Source of the DNA: Bacteroidales bacterium
Lineage (GTDB): Bacteria > Bacteroidota > Bacteroidia > Bacteroidales > Muribaculaceae
Reading direction: 5' to 3'
DNA length: 33,409 nucleotides
NCBI GenBank assembly: GCA_014800895.1
Contig: JAAVFG010000036.1
Coordinates: 1-33,409, forward strand
The notes below the pieces were generated by a model. It saw nothing but the letters and a program-made list of their open reading frames with translations, was not told the DNA's origin and made no database searches. Below, in pieces: positions 23,372-30,737 of the stretch. Position numbers and translations under genes: made by a program. Position 1 is the stretch's first letter. Every line of letters begins with the position of its first letter.

Positions 23372-24580
23372 ATGCGACTGATAGCAAAAAAATATATTAT
23401 CCCATTTATCCTCATCTCCTCCCTCTTCTTTGTATGGGGTTTTGCGAGGGCTGTGCTTGATGTGCTCAACAAGCATTTCCAGGATTTTTTATCCATCTCA
23501 ATTTCCCAATCGGCATTAGTGCAGGGCACCACCTATCTCGGTTATTTCCTCATGGCTCTTCCTGCCGGAATAATGATAACCCGATGGGGATACAGGGCCG
23601 GAGTCGTGACAGGTCTCTCCCTTTTTGCGGCGGGGGCTTTTCTTTTCATCCCCGGGGAATATTTCCTCTCCTTCCCTATTTTCCTTACGGCTCTTTTCAT
23701 AATAGGGTGCGGGCTGGCAATCCTGGAGACCGCCGCTAATCCTTACGCCACTGAATTAGGTCCTCCGGAAACCGCCTCCTCCCGACTTAATCTTGCCCAG
23801 TCGCTCAACGGATTAGGGTGTATCCTGGGTCCCGTGATAGTAGGTGGTTTTCTGTTTGCACGCAAGGGTAACTCGGTGGCTCTCCCTTATTCCATCATGG
23901 GGGCGGCTGTCGCGGTGGCTGCTGTTATCTTCTCAAGGGTAAAACTTCCCGAAATAGCTCGTGAGGGAAATGAAGAGAGTAATGAAGAGGAGGAAAGCGA
24001 AACAAGCAATTCCCTTGCAGCTCAGATCAAATCGTTATGGGGTTCAGGATTATTTCGTGCGGGAGTAATCACCCTCTTTTTCTATGAGATAGCGGAAATT
24101 TCCATCAATTCCCTTTTTATCAATTATGTGATTGATTCCGGCTGGATGGATAAGGCAGGGGCTTCCGCCCTGCTCTCTTTCGGAGCGTTGACATTATTTA
24201 TGTTTGCCCGGATTATCGGCAGTGCGGTAATGAGCCGGATAAGAGCTGTGAAGGTTCTTTTCATCTGCGGGGTCGGAGCCACAGTCGGAGCGTTGGCAGT
24301 AGCTTTCTGTTCAGGTATAGCGGCTGCCGCCGGATTATTTGCCTGTTACCTCTTTGAAGCCATAATGTTCCCTACCATTTTTGCCATAACTATTGCCGGA
24401 GTAAAGACCAATGTAAAGATCGCATCCTCCTTTCTTATGATGACCCCTATCGGAGGGGCGGTAGGCACCCTGCTGATGGGGATGATAGCCGACACAGTGA
24501 ATATCTCCACAGCCTTCATAGTGCCTGCCATAGCCTATTGCGCCGTCATAATCTACGCCCGGAGGTATAAGGATAAATAG
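23372..24580 (+). CDS. MFS sugar transporter, FucP/GluP-like
   Basis: A 402-aa inner-membrane protein with about 12 helices, of the FucP-type proton-sugar symporter group. Family marks are SLFFVWGFARAVLDVLNKHFQ, YFLMALPAGIMITRWGYRAGV and GCGLAILETAANPYATELGPPETASSRLNLAQSLNGLG. An acidic cytoplasmic loop at about 200-215 (EESNEEEESE) joins the two halves. The sugar could be fucose, glucose, galactose or similar; fucose would fit the gmd and manA genes nearby but is not shown by sequence. Confidence 0.88.
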   Translation: MRLIAKKYIIPFILISSLFFVWGFARAVLDVLNKHFQDFLSISISQSALVQGTTYLGYFLMALPAGIMITRWGYRAGVVTGLSLFAAGAFLFIPGEYFLSFPIFLTALFIIGCGLAILETAANPYATELGPPETASSRLNLAQSLNGLGCILGPVIVGGFLFARKGNSVALPYSIMGAAVAVAAVIFSRVKLPEIAREGNEESNEEEESETSNSLAAQIKSLWGSGLFRAGVITLFFYEIAEISINSLFINYVIDSGWMDKAGASALLSFGALTLFMFARIIGSAVMSRIRAVKVLFICGVGATVGALAVAFCSGIAAAAGLFACYLFEAIMFPTIFAITIAGVKTNVKIASSFLMMTPIGGAVGTLLMGMIADTVNISTAFIVPAIAYCAVIIYARRYKDK

Positions 24581-24611
24581 GAATACTATAATTGCTATAT
24601 TGATAGAATAG

Positions 24612-24693
24612 CCAACTTTTTCAATTTTTATATCTATACTTGGGTAAAATAACCAATTTTGTCAATTTCTATATCTATACTTGGGTAAAATAT
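24612..24693. repeat. Two tandem 41-bp repeats between convergent genes
   Basis: Copies at 24612-24652 and 24653-24693 match with about five differences; the second half of each (TATATCTATACTTGGGTAAA) is identical. They fill the space between the stop codons of the MFS gene and the PfkB kinase. No hairpin terminator is seen within them. Confidence 0.85.
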
Positions 24694-25596
24694 CTATTGA
24701 TTGATTAGACGCAACACATCCTCTTCCGTGCCGTCAAAGGGTCCTTTCTCCGCCAATTTGAGCGAACACATCGCAGCCGCAAACCGACCCGACGCATCTA
24801 TATCCGCTCCCTGCGCCCGCTTATACAAATAACCTGCCATGTAGGTATCTCCGCAACCGGTGGCATCCACCGGATTCTCGACAGGATAAGCAGGTATGTC
24901 ATGAAAGATTCCGTCGCGGTATATCAATGATCCTTTATCTCCTAATGTCAGAAGCACCTCGCGCACCCCCCAGCCTGCCAATATTCGGGCTGCCTCCCGC
25001 GGATCGGATGTGCCGGTCAGGGTCTCCATCTCATGCTCATTCGCTTTAAGGATATCAATATGGGGAAGCGCTTCCAGTTTCTCTTTATAATCCACCGCCT
25101 TTACCGATTCTCCCTCTACTGCCCGCAAATATCCCTGCACATCTACTGATATAACCGCTCGCCGCGAGAGATCCTTTATCACTTCCGTGGCAAAATCATC
25201 GGCAAGCAATGTGCCCAAATGGAAGATGTCGCTCTCCGTGGATTGCAGATTGGCTGCAGTAAATGGATCTGCCTTGGCAAGCACCCGCTGAGTGCGGCTA
25301 TTCATATCATCCCCATATTTATTCTCGAAGCATACCGTCTGGCGGCTCGGTATCACCTCCACTGCCAGCCCCTCCCCCTTTAATTCCTCCACCACCGGAA
25401 GGGAATCCTCAGCTACGGATGTGACCAAAAGAAAATTATCATGCTTAAGTCTGCGCAAGGCTTTTGCGAAGTAATAAGCAGTGCCGCCGGGCATGTCCGC
25501 CGCGAAACGGGGCGTGATGACCCTATCTTTCGTAATATGCCCTATGCAGCATATTCTTGCGTTCTCCTTTATATCTTTTATTTTATTATCAGTCAT
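24694..25596 (-). CDS. PfkB-family carbohydrate kinase
   Basis: A 300-aa ribokinase-fold sugar kinase. The substrate-binding Gly pair is in DMPGGTAYYFAKAL (about 35-46). KANEHEMETLTG and VLLTLGDKGSLI are central family blocks. The ATP/anion-hole signature reads DATGCGDTYMAGYLY (244-258), with catalytic Asp250 kept but the usual GAGD changed to GCGD. The substrate (ribose, fructose, nucleoside or other) cannot be told. A single gene, convergent with the MFS gene. Confidence 0.88.
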   Translation of the reverse strand: MTDNKIKDIKENARICCIGHITKDRVITPRFAADMPGGTAYYFAKALRRLKHDNFLLVTSVAEDSLPVVEELKGEGLAVEVIPSRQTVCFENKYGDDMNSRTQRVLAKADPFTAANLQSTESDIFHLGTLLADDFATEVIKDLSRRAVISVDVQGYLRAVEGESVKAVDYKEKLEALPHIDILKANEHEMETLTGTSDPREAARILAGWGVREVLLTLGDKGSLIYRDGIFHDIPAYPVENPVDATGCGDTYMAGYLYKRAQGADIDASGRFAAAMCSLKLAEKGPFDGTEEDVLRLINQ

Positions 25597-25702
25597 TTTA
25601 CGGGTTTAGAGGGTTGCATATTAGATAACCTGCCGAAATCAGTTATTGTTTATTCTCCCGGCTGAGAGTCCTTCCAGTAATTGTATTAATACACCGTGAC
25701 GG

Positions 25703-26398
25703 CTATTTTAATATGAGATGAGGGATGAGTGCTTCCTCCATAACGGCATATCCCTTTTCATTCGGATGCACTCCGTCAAGTGTCAGTTCCTTTTTAAAAC
25801 TCTTATCGACCTGATCTACAAGCAGCGAATAATAATCTATATAATCCAATCCTTTCTCTTCCGCCATCGCTTTTATGGCGCGGTTGAGGGAGATGATCCT
25901 ATCGGGCGCGTCGGTCACGCTCCTGTTCCATTTGAATCCTGCCGCGGGGAGCACGGAAGTAAGTATCACCCTTATTCCATTCGCCTGCGCTATCTCCACC
26001 ATCGAACGGATATTACCTATCGTCTTCTCTTCATCATAGGGATGTGTATTCTCCGCTATGTCGTTCGTTCCGCCGTTTAACACTATCACCGAGGGTTGTA
26101 ACGCCACAGCATCCTCCCTGAATCTTGAGAGAAACTGATATGTGGATTGTCCCGAGATTCCTCTGCCTATCAGCCCATTCTCCTTAAAGAAACCGGGGCG
26201 CATCGTCGCCCAGCTGTCCGTGATTGAATTGCCGAACAATACAATCCGGGGGCGTTCATCTCCCATAGCCTTGATTCGCGCGTTATCTTCCGCATACCGG
26301 CTAAACTGCGCCCAATCATTCTTTTGGGCACTGGCAGGGAGAGCGGAAGCTGCCATCCCAAGCACAATCCATATAATATATCTTAGTATCTTCATCAT
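25703..26398 (-). CDS. Secreted SGNH/GDSL hydrolase
   Basis: A 231-aa esterase-type hydrolase with a signal peptide (about 1-24, ending ASA), so periplasmic or surface exposed. The four SGNH blocks are present: Ser58 in LFGNSITDSW, Gly81 in GRGISGQ, Asn112 in GGTND, and Asp208/His211 in LDGVHPN. The first block has GNS instead of GDS, which is common in Bacteroidetes members. It probably removes acyl or acetyl groups from glycans or lipids; the substrate is unknown. Start codons at 26398 and 26395 are equally possible. Confidence 0.88.
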   Translation of the reverse strand: MMKILRYIIWIVLGMAASALPASAQKNDWAQFSRYAEDNARIKAMGDERPRIVLFGNSITDSWATMRPGFFKENGLIGRGISGQSTYQFLSRFREDAVALQPSVIVLNGGTNDIAENTHPYDEEKTIGNIRSMVEIAQANGIRVILTSVLPAAGFKWNRSVTDAPDRIISLNRAIKAMAEEKGLDYIDYYSLLVDQVDKSFKKELTLDGVHPNEKGYAVMEEALIPHLILK

Positions 26399-26423
26399 TC
26401 CCTTGATTAATTATCCAATGGCT

Positions 26424-26494
26424 CGTCAGTCGCATAAGTCGCTTGCCATCGCCATCTACCTCGCATCCGTCAGTCGCATAGGTCGCTTGCGACC
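26424..26494. repeat. 23-bp direct repeat with a small hairpin
   Basis: CGTCAGTCGCATA-GTCGCTTGC-type units lie at 26424-26446 and 26468-26490, with one internal difference (A/G). The second copy runs into GGTCGC-TT-GCGACC (26481-26494), a perfect 6-bp hairpin. They lie between the divergent SGNH hydrolase and DHA2 transporter genes. Confidence 0.65.
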
Positions 26495-26566
26495 GCATTC
26501 TCCCTTATCCTTATCCATCATCCACAAAAATACAACTTTTATATCCATACCTCCAAATGAAATTAC

Positions 26567-26574
26567 TAACTTTG
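26567..26574 (+). promoter_or_regulatory. -7 box for the DHA2 transporter
   Basis: TAACTTTG matches the consensus 26 bases before the ATG at 26600. No TTG is visible at the expected -33 site. Confidence 0.5.
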
Positions 26575-26599
26575 CAAGAAGAATTTTCCCAAAACTATA

Positions 26600-27991
26600 A
26601 TGAAGATCTCTAACAACGCCTCCCGACTTCCCCTCCATATGATTGCGCCGGTGCTTCTGGTGCTTGTCATGACCGTTCTCGACGGCTCGATAGTAAATGT
26701 GGCTCTCCCGATCATGGCGGGCGAACTGGGAGTGGATGATTCCGCTACGGTTTGGCTCGTCACCATCTACCAACTCCTGATTACGATGCTCCTCCTTCCC
26801 GCCTCCGGCGCGGGCGAGAAATATGGTTATTCAAAGGTTTTTCTCTGGGGAAGCGCGGTCTTCACTCTCTCCTCCCTCCTTTGCGCCCTCTCTCCTGATT
26901 TCAGTCTGCTGCTCGTGGCGAGAGCCATACAAGGCGTAGGGGCAGCCTTGGTGATGGGTGTGAATATCGCCCTTACGCGCATCATATATCCAAAGGAGGT
27001 GTTGGGACGTGGATTAGCTCTGAATGCTATGGTCATCGCCATCTCCACCGCCACCGGACCGACCATAGCCGGCGCGCTGCTCAGTATCGCTTCCTGGCAT
27101 TGGCTATTCCTTATAAACCTCCCTATTGGCATCATTGCCTATATTTTGGGAAGGAAACGACTTCCACCCAATCCATCCATCAATAACGGGAATGAAGAGA
27201 AAGATAAGAAAGGAGCGGGAGGTTATGACTGGAGAAGTGCCTTAGGAAATATGGGTTTCTTCGGACTCACTTTCCTCGCCTTAGGTCTCTTCTCCAAGAA
27301 TGACAGCTACGGGATAAACTCCCTGCTCCTCGTCGCGGGACTGATTGTCGGCTATTTCTATATACGCCGTCAGTTAAGGATAAAGCGCCCCATCCTTCCG
27401 ATTGATCTCTTCCGGCGCCGCCTCTTCTCTCAAAGTATCATGACCTCGGTCTCCTCTTTCATAGCACAGAACATTTCACTTATAGCGCTTCCCTTCCTTT
27501 ACCATTCCCGTTACGGTTTTTCGGAAGTAATGACCGGCTTATTGATCACTCCGTGGCCTATAGCGACAATGATTATCTCGCCCCTCGCCGCGCGTTTTGT
27601 AGAGAAGCATAATCCGGGGAGGACTGCCGCATGTGGCATGGCATTTTACGCAGCCGGTGTCTTGCTCCTTCTCCTCCTCCCCTCCTCCGGGGTTGATCCT
27701 TGGAATATTGCGTGGCGCATGGCGTTGTGCGGAGTCGGATTCGGTATGTTCCAGACGCCCAACAATATTGTGATGGTGATGGCGACTCCCATGCATCGTT
27801 CAGGGAGTGCCGGCGGGATGCAAGGGACAGCACGTCTGATGGGACAGACCTTAGGAGCGACTATCGTTGCCGCAATCTTCGCGCTTGCGCCTGAAGGGAC
27901 CGCCATCAGTTATGCGCTCACTACTGCCCTTGCCTTTGCCGTACTTGCCGGCACTTTCAGCCTCTCACGCAAAATCCCTACACGTGAATAA
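26600..27991 (+). CDS. MFS exporter, DHA2 (EmrB/QacA) type
   Basis: A 463-aa transporter, probably 14 helices, of the drug:proton antiporter-2 family. It shows motif D1-like VMTVLDGSIVNVALPIM (helix 1, conserved Asp), motif A-like GEKYGYSKVFLWG, motif B-like LLVARAIQGVGAAL and motif C-like ATGPTIAGALLSIASWHWLFLINLPIG. It likely exports toxic compounds or bile acids; the substrate is not predictable. No emrA partner or regulator is adjacent. Confidence 0.9.
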   Translation: MKISNNASRLPLHMIAPVLLVLVMTVLDGSIVNVALPIMAGELGVDDSATVWLVTIYQLLITMLLLPASGAGEKYGYSKVFLWGSAVFTLSSLLCALSPDFSLLLVARAIQGVGAALVMGVNIALTRIIYPKEVLGRGLALNAMVIAISTATGPTIAGALLSIASWHWLFLINLPIGIIAYILGRKRLPPNPSINNGNEEKDKKGAGGYDWRSALGNMGFFGLTFLALGLFSKNDSYGINSLLLVAGLIVGYFYIRRQLRIKRPILPIDLFRRRLFSQSIMTSVSSFIAQNISLIALPFLYHSRYGFSEVMTGLLITPWPIATMIISPLAARFVEKHNPGRTAACGMAFYAAGVLLLLLLPSSGVDPWNIAWRMALCGVGFGMFQTPNNIVMVMATPMHRSGSAGGMQGTARLMGQTLGATIVAAIFALAPEGTAISYALTTALAFAVLAGTFSLSRKIPTRE

Positions 27992-28026
27992 GGATTTGAG
28001 GCGTCCTAAATAAGCGTTACAAAAAA

Positions 28027-28050
28027 TGCGGAGGCCATCAGGTCTCCGCA
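28027..28050 (-). terminator. Intrinsic terminator of the small leftward unit
   Basis: TGCGGAGACC / GGCCTCCGCA (10 bp with one G-T pair, 4-base loop) is followed on the minus strand by six T (28026-28021). On the plus strand the run after the stem is broken (TCCTTTTC), so it suits leftward transcripts best. It may also stop the DHA2 mRNA. Confidence 0.88.
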
Positions 28051-28078
28051 TCCTTTTCATTTCTTATTTCTCATTTAT

Positions 28079-28147
28079 TCATTTGTCATAGACGTGTGCA
28101 CATGTGTTGAAATAAGCAAGCATCACAGTTTTGATAACTTTTTTCAT
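28079..28147 (-). CDS. Candidate 22-aa small protein
   Basis: The ORF starts MKKVIKTVMLAYFNTCAHVY and ends DK. It is basic at the N-terminus and hydrophobic in the middle, with one Cys, and could be a membrane-associated peptide. It lies between a promoter with structured leader and a strong terminator about 30 bases past its stop, which is better context than a chance ORF normally has. There is no clear ribosome-binding site, but Bacteroidales often lack one. I do not recognise it. Confidence 0.45.
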   Translation of the reverse strand: MKKVIKTVMLAYFNTCAHVYDK

Positions 28148-28166
28148 AATAACTTAATCTAAAATT

Positions 28167-28286
28167 GGATATTTCATATCCGTTAAACATAGGTTGCAAG
28201 CCTTCTCTTAGGCTCGTAATCGTGGAAATCTTATTTTTAAGCAGCTGCCTTTATTTGCACTGACTGCTTAATTCATGTTTTATGAA
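28167..28286 (-). ncRNA. Structured leader or small RNA
   Basis: Four stem-loops follow each other: 28272-28286 (TTCAT/ATGAA), 28237-28271 (TTAAGCAG/CTGCTTAA, perfect 8 bp), 28194-28219 (9-bp stem, one mismatch, one G-U, 8-nt loop) and 28167-28181 (GGATAT/ATATCC, 3-nt loop). They lie between the -7 box and the small ORF. The whole transcript would be about 260 nt. It matches no RNA family I know. Confidence 0.5.
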
Positions 28287-28288
28287 CG

Positions 28289-28296
28289 CAAAATTA
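28289..28296 (-). promoter_or_regulatory. -7 box of the small leftward unit
   Basis: TAATTTTG on the minus strand (28296-28289) matches TAnnTTTG exactly. The -33 position (about 28316-28320) has no TTG but lies inside the 26-bp palindrome, which suggests control by a bound regulator. Confidence 0.6.
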
Positions 28297-28310
28297 CAAA
28301 AATAGTTTGA

Positions 28311-28336
28311 AAAAGTATGTTTTAAAACATACTTTT
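28311..28336. promoter_or_regulatory. Perfect 26-bp palindrome, likely operator
   Basis: The half AAAAGTATGTTTT is followed at once by its exact reverse complement, with no spacer. It covers the -33 region of the leftward promoter and lies about 80 bp upstream of the gmd -33 box. A dimeric regulator site is the simplest reading. Confidence 0.65.
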
Positions 28337-28417
28337 AACATTTCCGACACCTAAATTTCCCCTATATCCCCCCATATAGATAGGATATTTCCCCGGAGTC
28401 CCTCCCCCTCCCAATCA

Positions 28418-28449
28418 TTTGCCAAATTGAATGCATTTTCTTATCTTTG
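28418..28449 (+). promoter_or_regulatory. Promoter of gmd
   Basis: TTTG (28418-28421), 20-bp spacer, TATCTTTG (28442-28449). Transcription should start near 28456, exactly where the 21-bp tandem repeats begin. Confidence 0.85.
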
Positions 28450-28455
28450 CATCAT

Positions 28456-28497
28456 AAGATATAAAGAACCGCATAGAAGATATAAAGACTCGCATAG
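28456..28497 (+). repeat. Two tandem 21-bp repeats forming the gmd leader
   Basis: Copies at 28456-28476 and 28477-28497 (AAGATATAAAGA-nn-CGCATAG) differ at two bases. The second ends at the base before the gmd ATG, so the predicted 5' leader is made of these repeats alone. Confidence 0.85.
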
Positions 28498-29586
28498 ATG
28501 AAAAAAGCACTCATAACCGGCGTCACCGGTCAGGACGGATCCTTCCTCGCAGAATTCCTTCTTGAAAAAGGATATGAGGTACATGGCGTAATACGCCGCT
28601 CTTCGGTAGATTTCCGTGAGCGTATCGCACATATAGAAGGTCATGCCAATTTCCACCTCCACTATGGAGATATGACCGATTCAATGTCGGTGTTGCAAGT
28701 AGTGTCTAAAGTGCGCCCGGATGAGATTTATAATCTCGCTGCCCAGAGCCATGTGCAGGTCAGCTTCGACTGCCCCGAATACACCGCCAACGCTGACGCT
28801 ATGGGTGTGCTCCGACTTCTCGAAGCTATCCGGCAATGCGGTCTGACCGAGACATGCCGTTTCTATCAGGCTTCCACTTCCGAGCTATACGGGAAGGTGG
28901 AGGAAGTGCCTCAGAATGAAAAGACTCCTTTCCATCCTTACTCTCCATATGCCGTTGCCAAGCTGTATGGCTTCTGGATCGTGAAGGAATATCGGGAGGC
29001 TTACAATATGTATTGCTGCTCGGGTATCCTCTTCAATCATGAGAGCGAACGCCGGGGAGAAACTTTCGTTACCCGCAAGATCACTCTCGCCGCCGCACGC
29101 ATCGCTCAGGGGAAACAGGAGAAATTATATTTAGGCAATCTCTCCTCTCTGCGCGACTGGGGATATGCCCGCGACTATGTGGAATGTATGTGGCTCATAC
29201 TCCAGCAGCCCAAGCCTGATGATTATGTTATCGCTACCGGGGAGCAACATTCCGTGCGCGAGTTCTGCCTCCTCGCTTTCCGACGTGCCGGAATCGAACT
29301 GCGTTTCGAAGGAGATGGAGAGAACGAGAAGGGAATCGACGTCAAGACCGGAAAGGTATTGGTAGAGGTATCTCCCGATTTCTACCGTCCCACGGATGTG
29401 GTGAATCTCTGGGGCGACCCCTCAAAAGCAAAGAAAGAATTAGGATGGAATCCCAAGAAGACAAGTTTTGAGGAGCTGGTAAATCTGATGGTGGATGCCG
29501 ACATGGAGAAAGTAGCCGTGGAGAAAGCCGGCGAGGCTGTCCGCACTAATCTTGCGGAATATCTTGAAAAAGGAATCGTGAAATAA
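28498..29586 (+). CDS. gmd: GDP-mannose 4,6-dehydratase
   Basis: This NADP-dependent enzyme turns GDP-mannose into GDP-4-keto-6-deoxymannose, the first step to GDP-fucose and related sugars for surface glycans. At 362 aa it has the normal length. Rossmann motif [25 protein letters not shown] is at the N-terminus, with [23 protein letters not shown], the catalytic STSELYG and the Tyr/Lys pair in [11 protein letters not shown]. No fucose synthase (fcl/wcaG) follows here. manA, which feeds the same pathway, lies 2.6 kb downstream. Confidence 0.96.
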   Translation: MKKALITGVTGQDGSFLAEFLLEKGYEVHGVIRRSSVDFRERIAHIEGHANFHLHYGDMTDSMSVLQVVSKVRPDEIYNLAAQSHVQVSFDCPEYTANADAMGVLRLLEAIRQCGLTETCRFYQASTSELYGKVEEVPQNEKTPFHPYSPYAVAKLYGFWIVKEYREAYNMYCCSGILFNHESERRGETFVTRKITLAAARIAQGKQEKLYLGNLSSLRDWGYARDYVECMWLILQQPKPDDYVIATGEQHSVREFCLLAFRRAGIELRFEGDGENEKGIDVKTGKVLVEVSPDFYRPTDVVNLWGDPSKAKKELGWNPKKTSFEELVNLMVDADMEKVAVEKAGEAVRTNLAEYLEKGIVK

Positions 29587-29648
29587 CCATCTCAGACGAT
29601 AACCGATATCTATCTGAAGCTAAGCCCCTACACTATAAAATCATCGTA

Positions 29649-30560
29649 ATGAACAACAAGATCCTTTTTCTTGATGCGGAGTTTGTGGATAATCAGGAGA
29701 TTATCGAGCTTTCCGTATGGAATCATCTCGGCAAGGAGGTGTATCATCAGTTTTTTCGTCCCGCCGAGATTGATGAGTGGCCCCTCTCCCAGACCGTGCA
29801 TCACATCTCGCCGGAAGATGTGGCTGAATCACCTGCTTTCACACGCTGTCGCCGCGATATCCAGAAAATCATAGATGAGGCGGAATATATCGTGGGCTTC
29901 GCCGTATCGGGAGATATAAATCATCTTAAGGCAAGCGGGATAGCTCGGCTCGATCAGAAGAAAGTAATAGATATCAAACATCTCTTCTGGCTCTATCTCG
30001 GCATAGATATGGAGCTTGATTTTTACGGCATACCCGGCCTGGGAAAGGTATCCGAAATGTTGGGTATCGAATTTGGAGAGAAGGGTGCCCATTCGGCATC
30101 GGAAGATACACTTGTCACTCTCAAATGCTTCAACGCACTTGCGGCAATGATACCCGACGCGCCCTACGACGGAGAGAGCTATGAGTCCTTCTGTAAATCC
30201 ATGGAGAGGTATCAGGAGGAGTTTGATGTGGCCAAAGATAATTATGAGCGTAAGAAGGCTCATGGCTGGATCCATATATTCTCCACCCCCGAGAAGAGTA
30301 TTTACAAACTTTCATTCAAGCGCCGCGAGCCGGAGGAGTCGGACATGCTCGTGGGGAAAGTGGAAGTAGGCGACCTCTCCAAGGCAGAATCGGAAGTGAT
30401 CGGAATGTTCCAGCGCAAGATGCTACCGGGTCGACGCTCGCTTTTCCGACTCTCGAAGAAAGATCTTAAAGACCTGCTGGCATACAGCAATGAATACGGA
30501 AATGAGGAGGATCATAACCTGAGCAAAAAGCTCCTCATGCTCCAGAAGAGATACCGATAA
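29649..30560 (+). CDS. DEDDh-type 3'-5' exonuclease with extra C-terminal domain
   Basis: A 303-aa protein. Residues about 1-165 form a DnaQ/RNase T-like exonuclease: ExoI LFLDAEF (D9, E11), ExoII VGFAVSGDINHL (D89) and ExoIII GAHSASEDTLVT (H148, D153). All catalytic acids and the His are present, so it should be active on nucleic acid 3' ends. Residues about 170-303 are charged and match no domain I recognise. It could be a proofreading-like or RNA-trimming enzyme. It follows gmd by 62 bp. Confidence 0.82.
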   Translation: MNNKILFLDAEFVDNQEIIELSVWNHLGKEVYHQFFRPAEIDEWPLSQTVHHISPEDVAESPAFTRCRRDIQKIIDEAEYIVGFAVSGDINHLKASGIARLDQKKVIDIKHLFWLYLGIDMELDFYGIPGLGKVSEMLGIEFGEKGAHSASEDTLVTLKCFNALAAMIPDAPYDGESYESFCKSMERYQEEFDVAKDNYERKKAHGWIHIFSTPEKSIYKLSFKRREPEESDMLVGKVEVGDLSKAESEVIGMFQRKMLPGRRSLFRLSKKDLKDLLAYSNEYGNEEDHNLSKKLLMLQKRYR

Positions 30561-30632
30561 CAGAAAGCGGAGCAAGGAGGATGAGAAAATCACGACATCT
30601 TAACGCCCTTATCTGAATTTTTTTCCTATAAT

Positions 30633-30664
30633 TTTGGCATTTTGTTATTAAAGGATTAATTTTG
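30633..30664 (+). promoter_or_regulatory. Promoter of pyk
   Basis: TTTG (30633-30636), 20-bp spacer, TAATTTTG (30657-30664). The predicted start near 30671 is only about 7 nt before the first possible ATG (30678) but 67 nt before the preferred ATG at 30738. Confidence 0.82.
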
Positions 30665-30737
30665 TATCAGAAGAAACGTGCATAGGCGTGGCAACCGCTC
30701 CCCTATTGCACTAAATGAAAATGCAACCCGTAAGACA

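Larger units (their letters stand above)
27992..28497. other. 506-bp intergenic region holding a small leftward unit and the gmd promoter
   Basis: Left to right it holds a terminator hairpin (28027-28050), a 22-codon ORF on the minus strand (28079-28147), a structured leader (28167-28286), a leftward -7 box (28289-28296), a 26-bp palindrome (28311-28336), then the gmd promoter (28418-28449) and two tandem repeats abutting the gmd start. Confidence 0.7.

Noticed and set aside
30678..30737. 20-residue N-terminal extension of pyruvate kinase
   Set aside because: It starts only about 7 nt after the predicted transcription start and is not conserved in the family.
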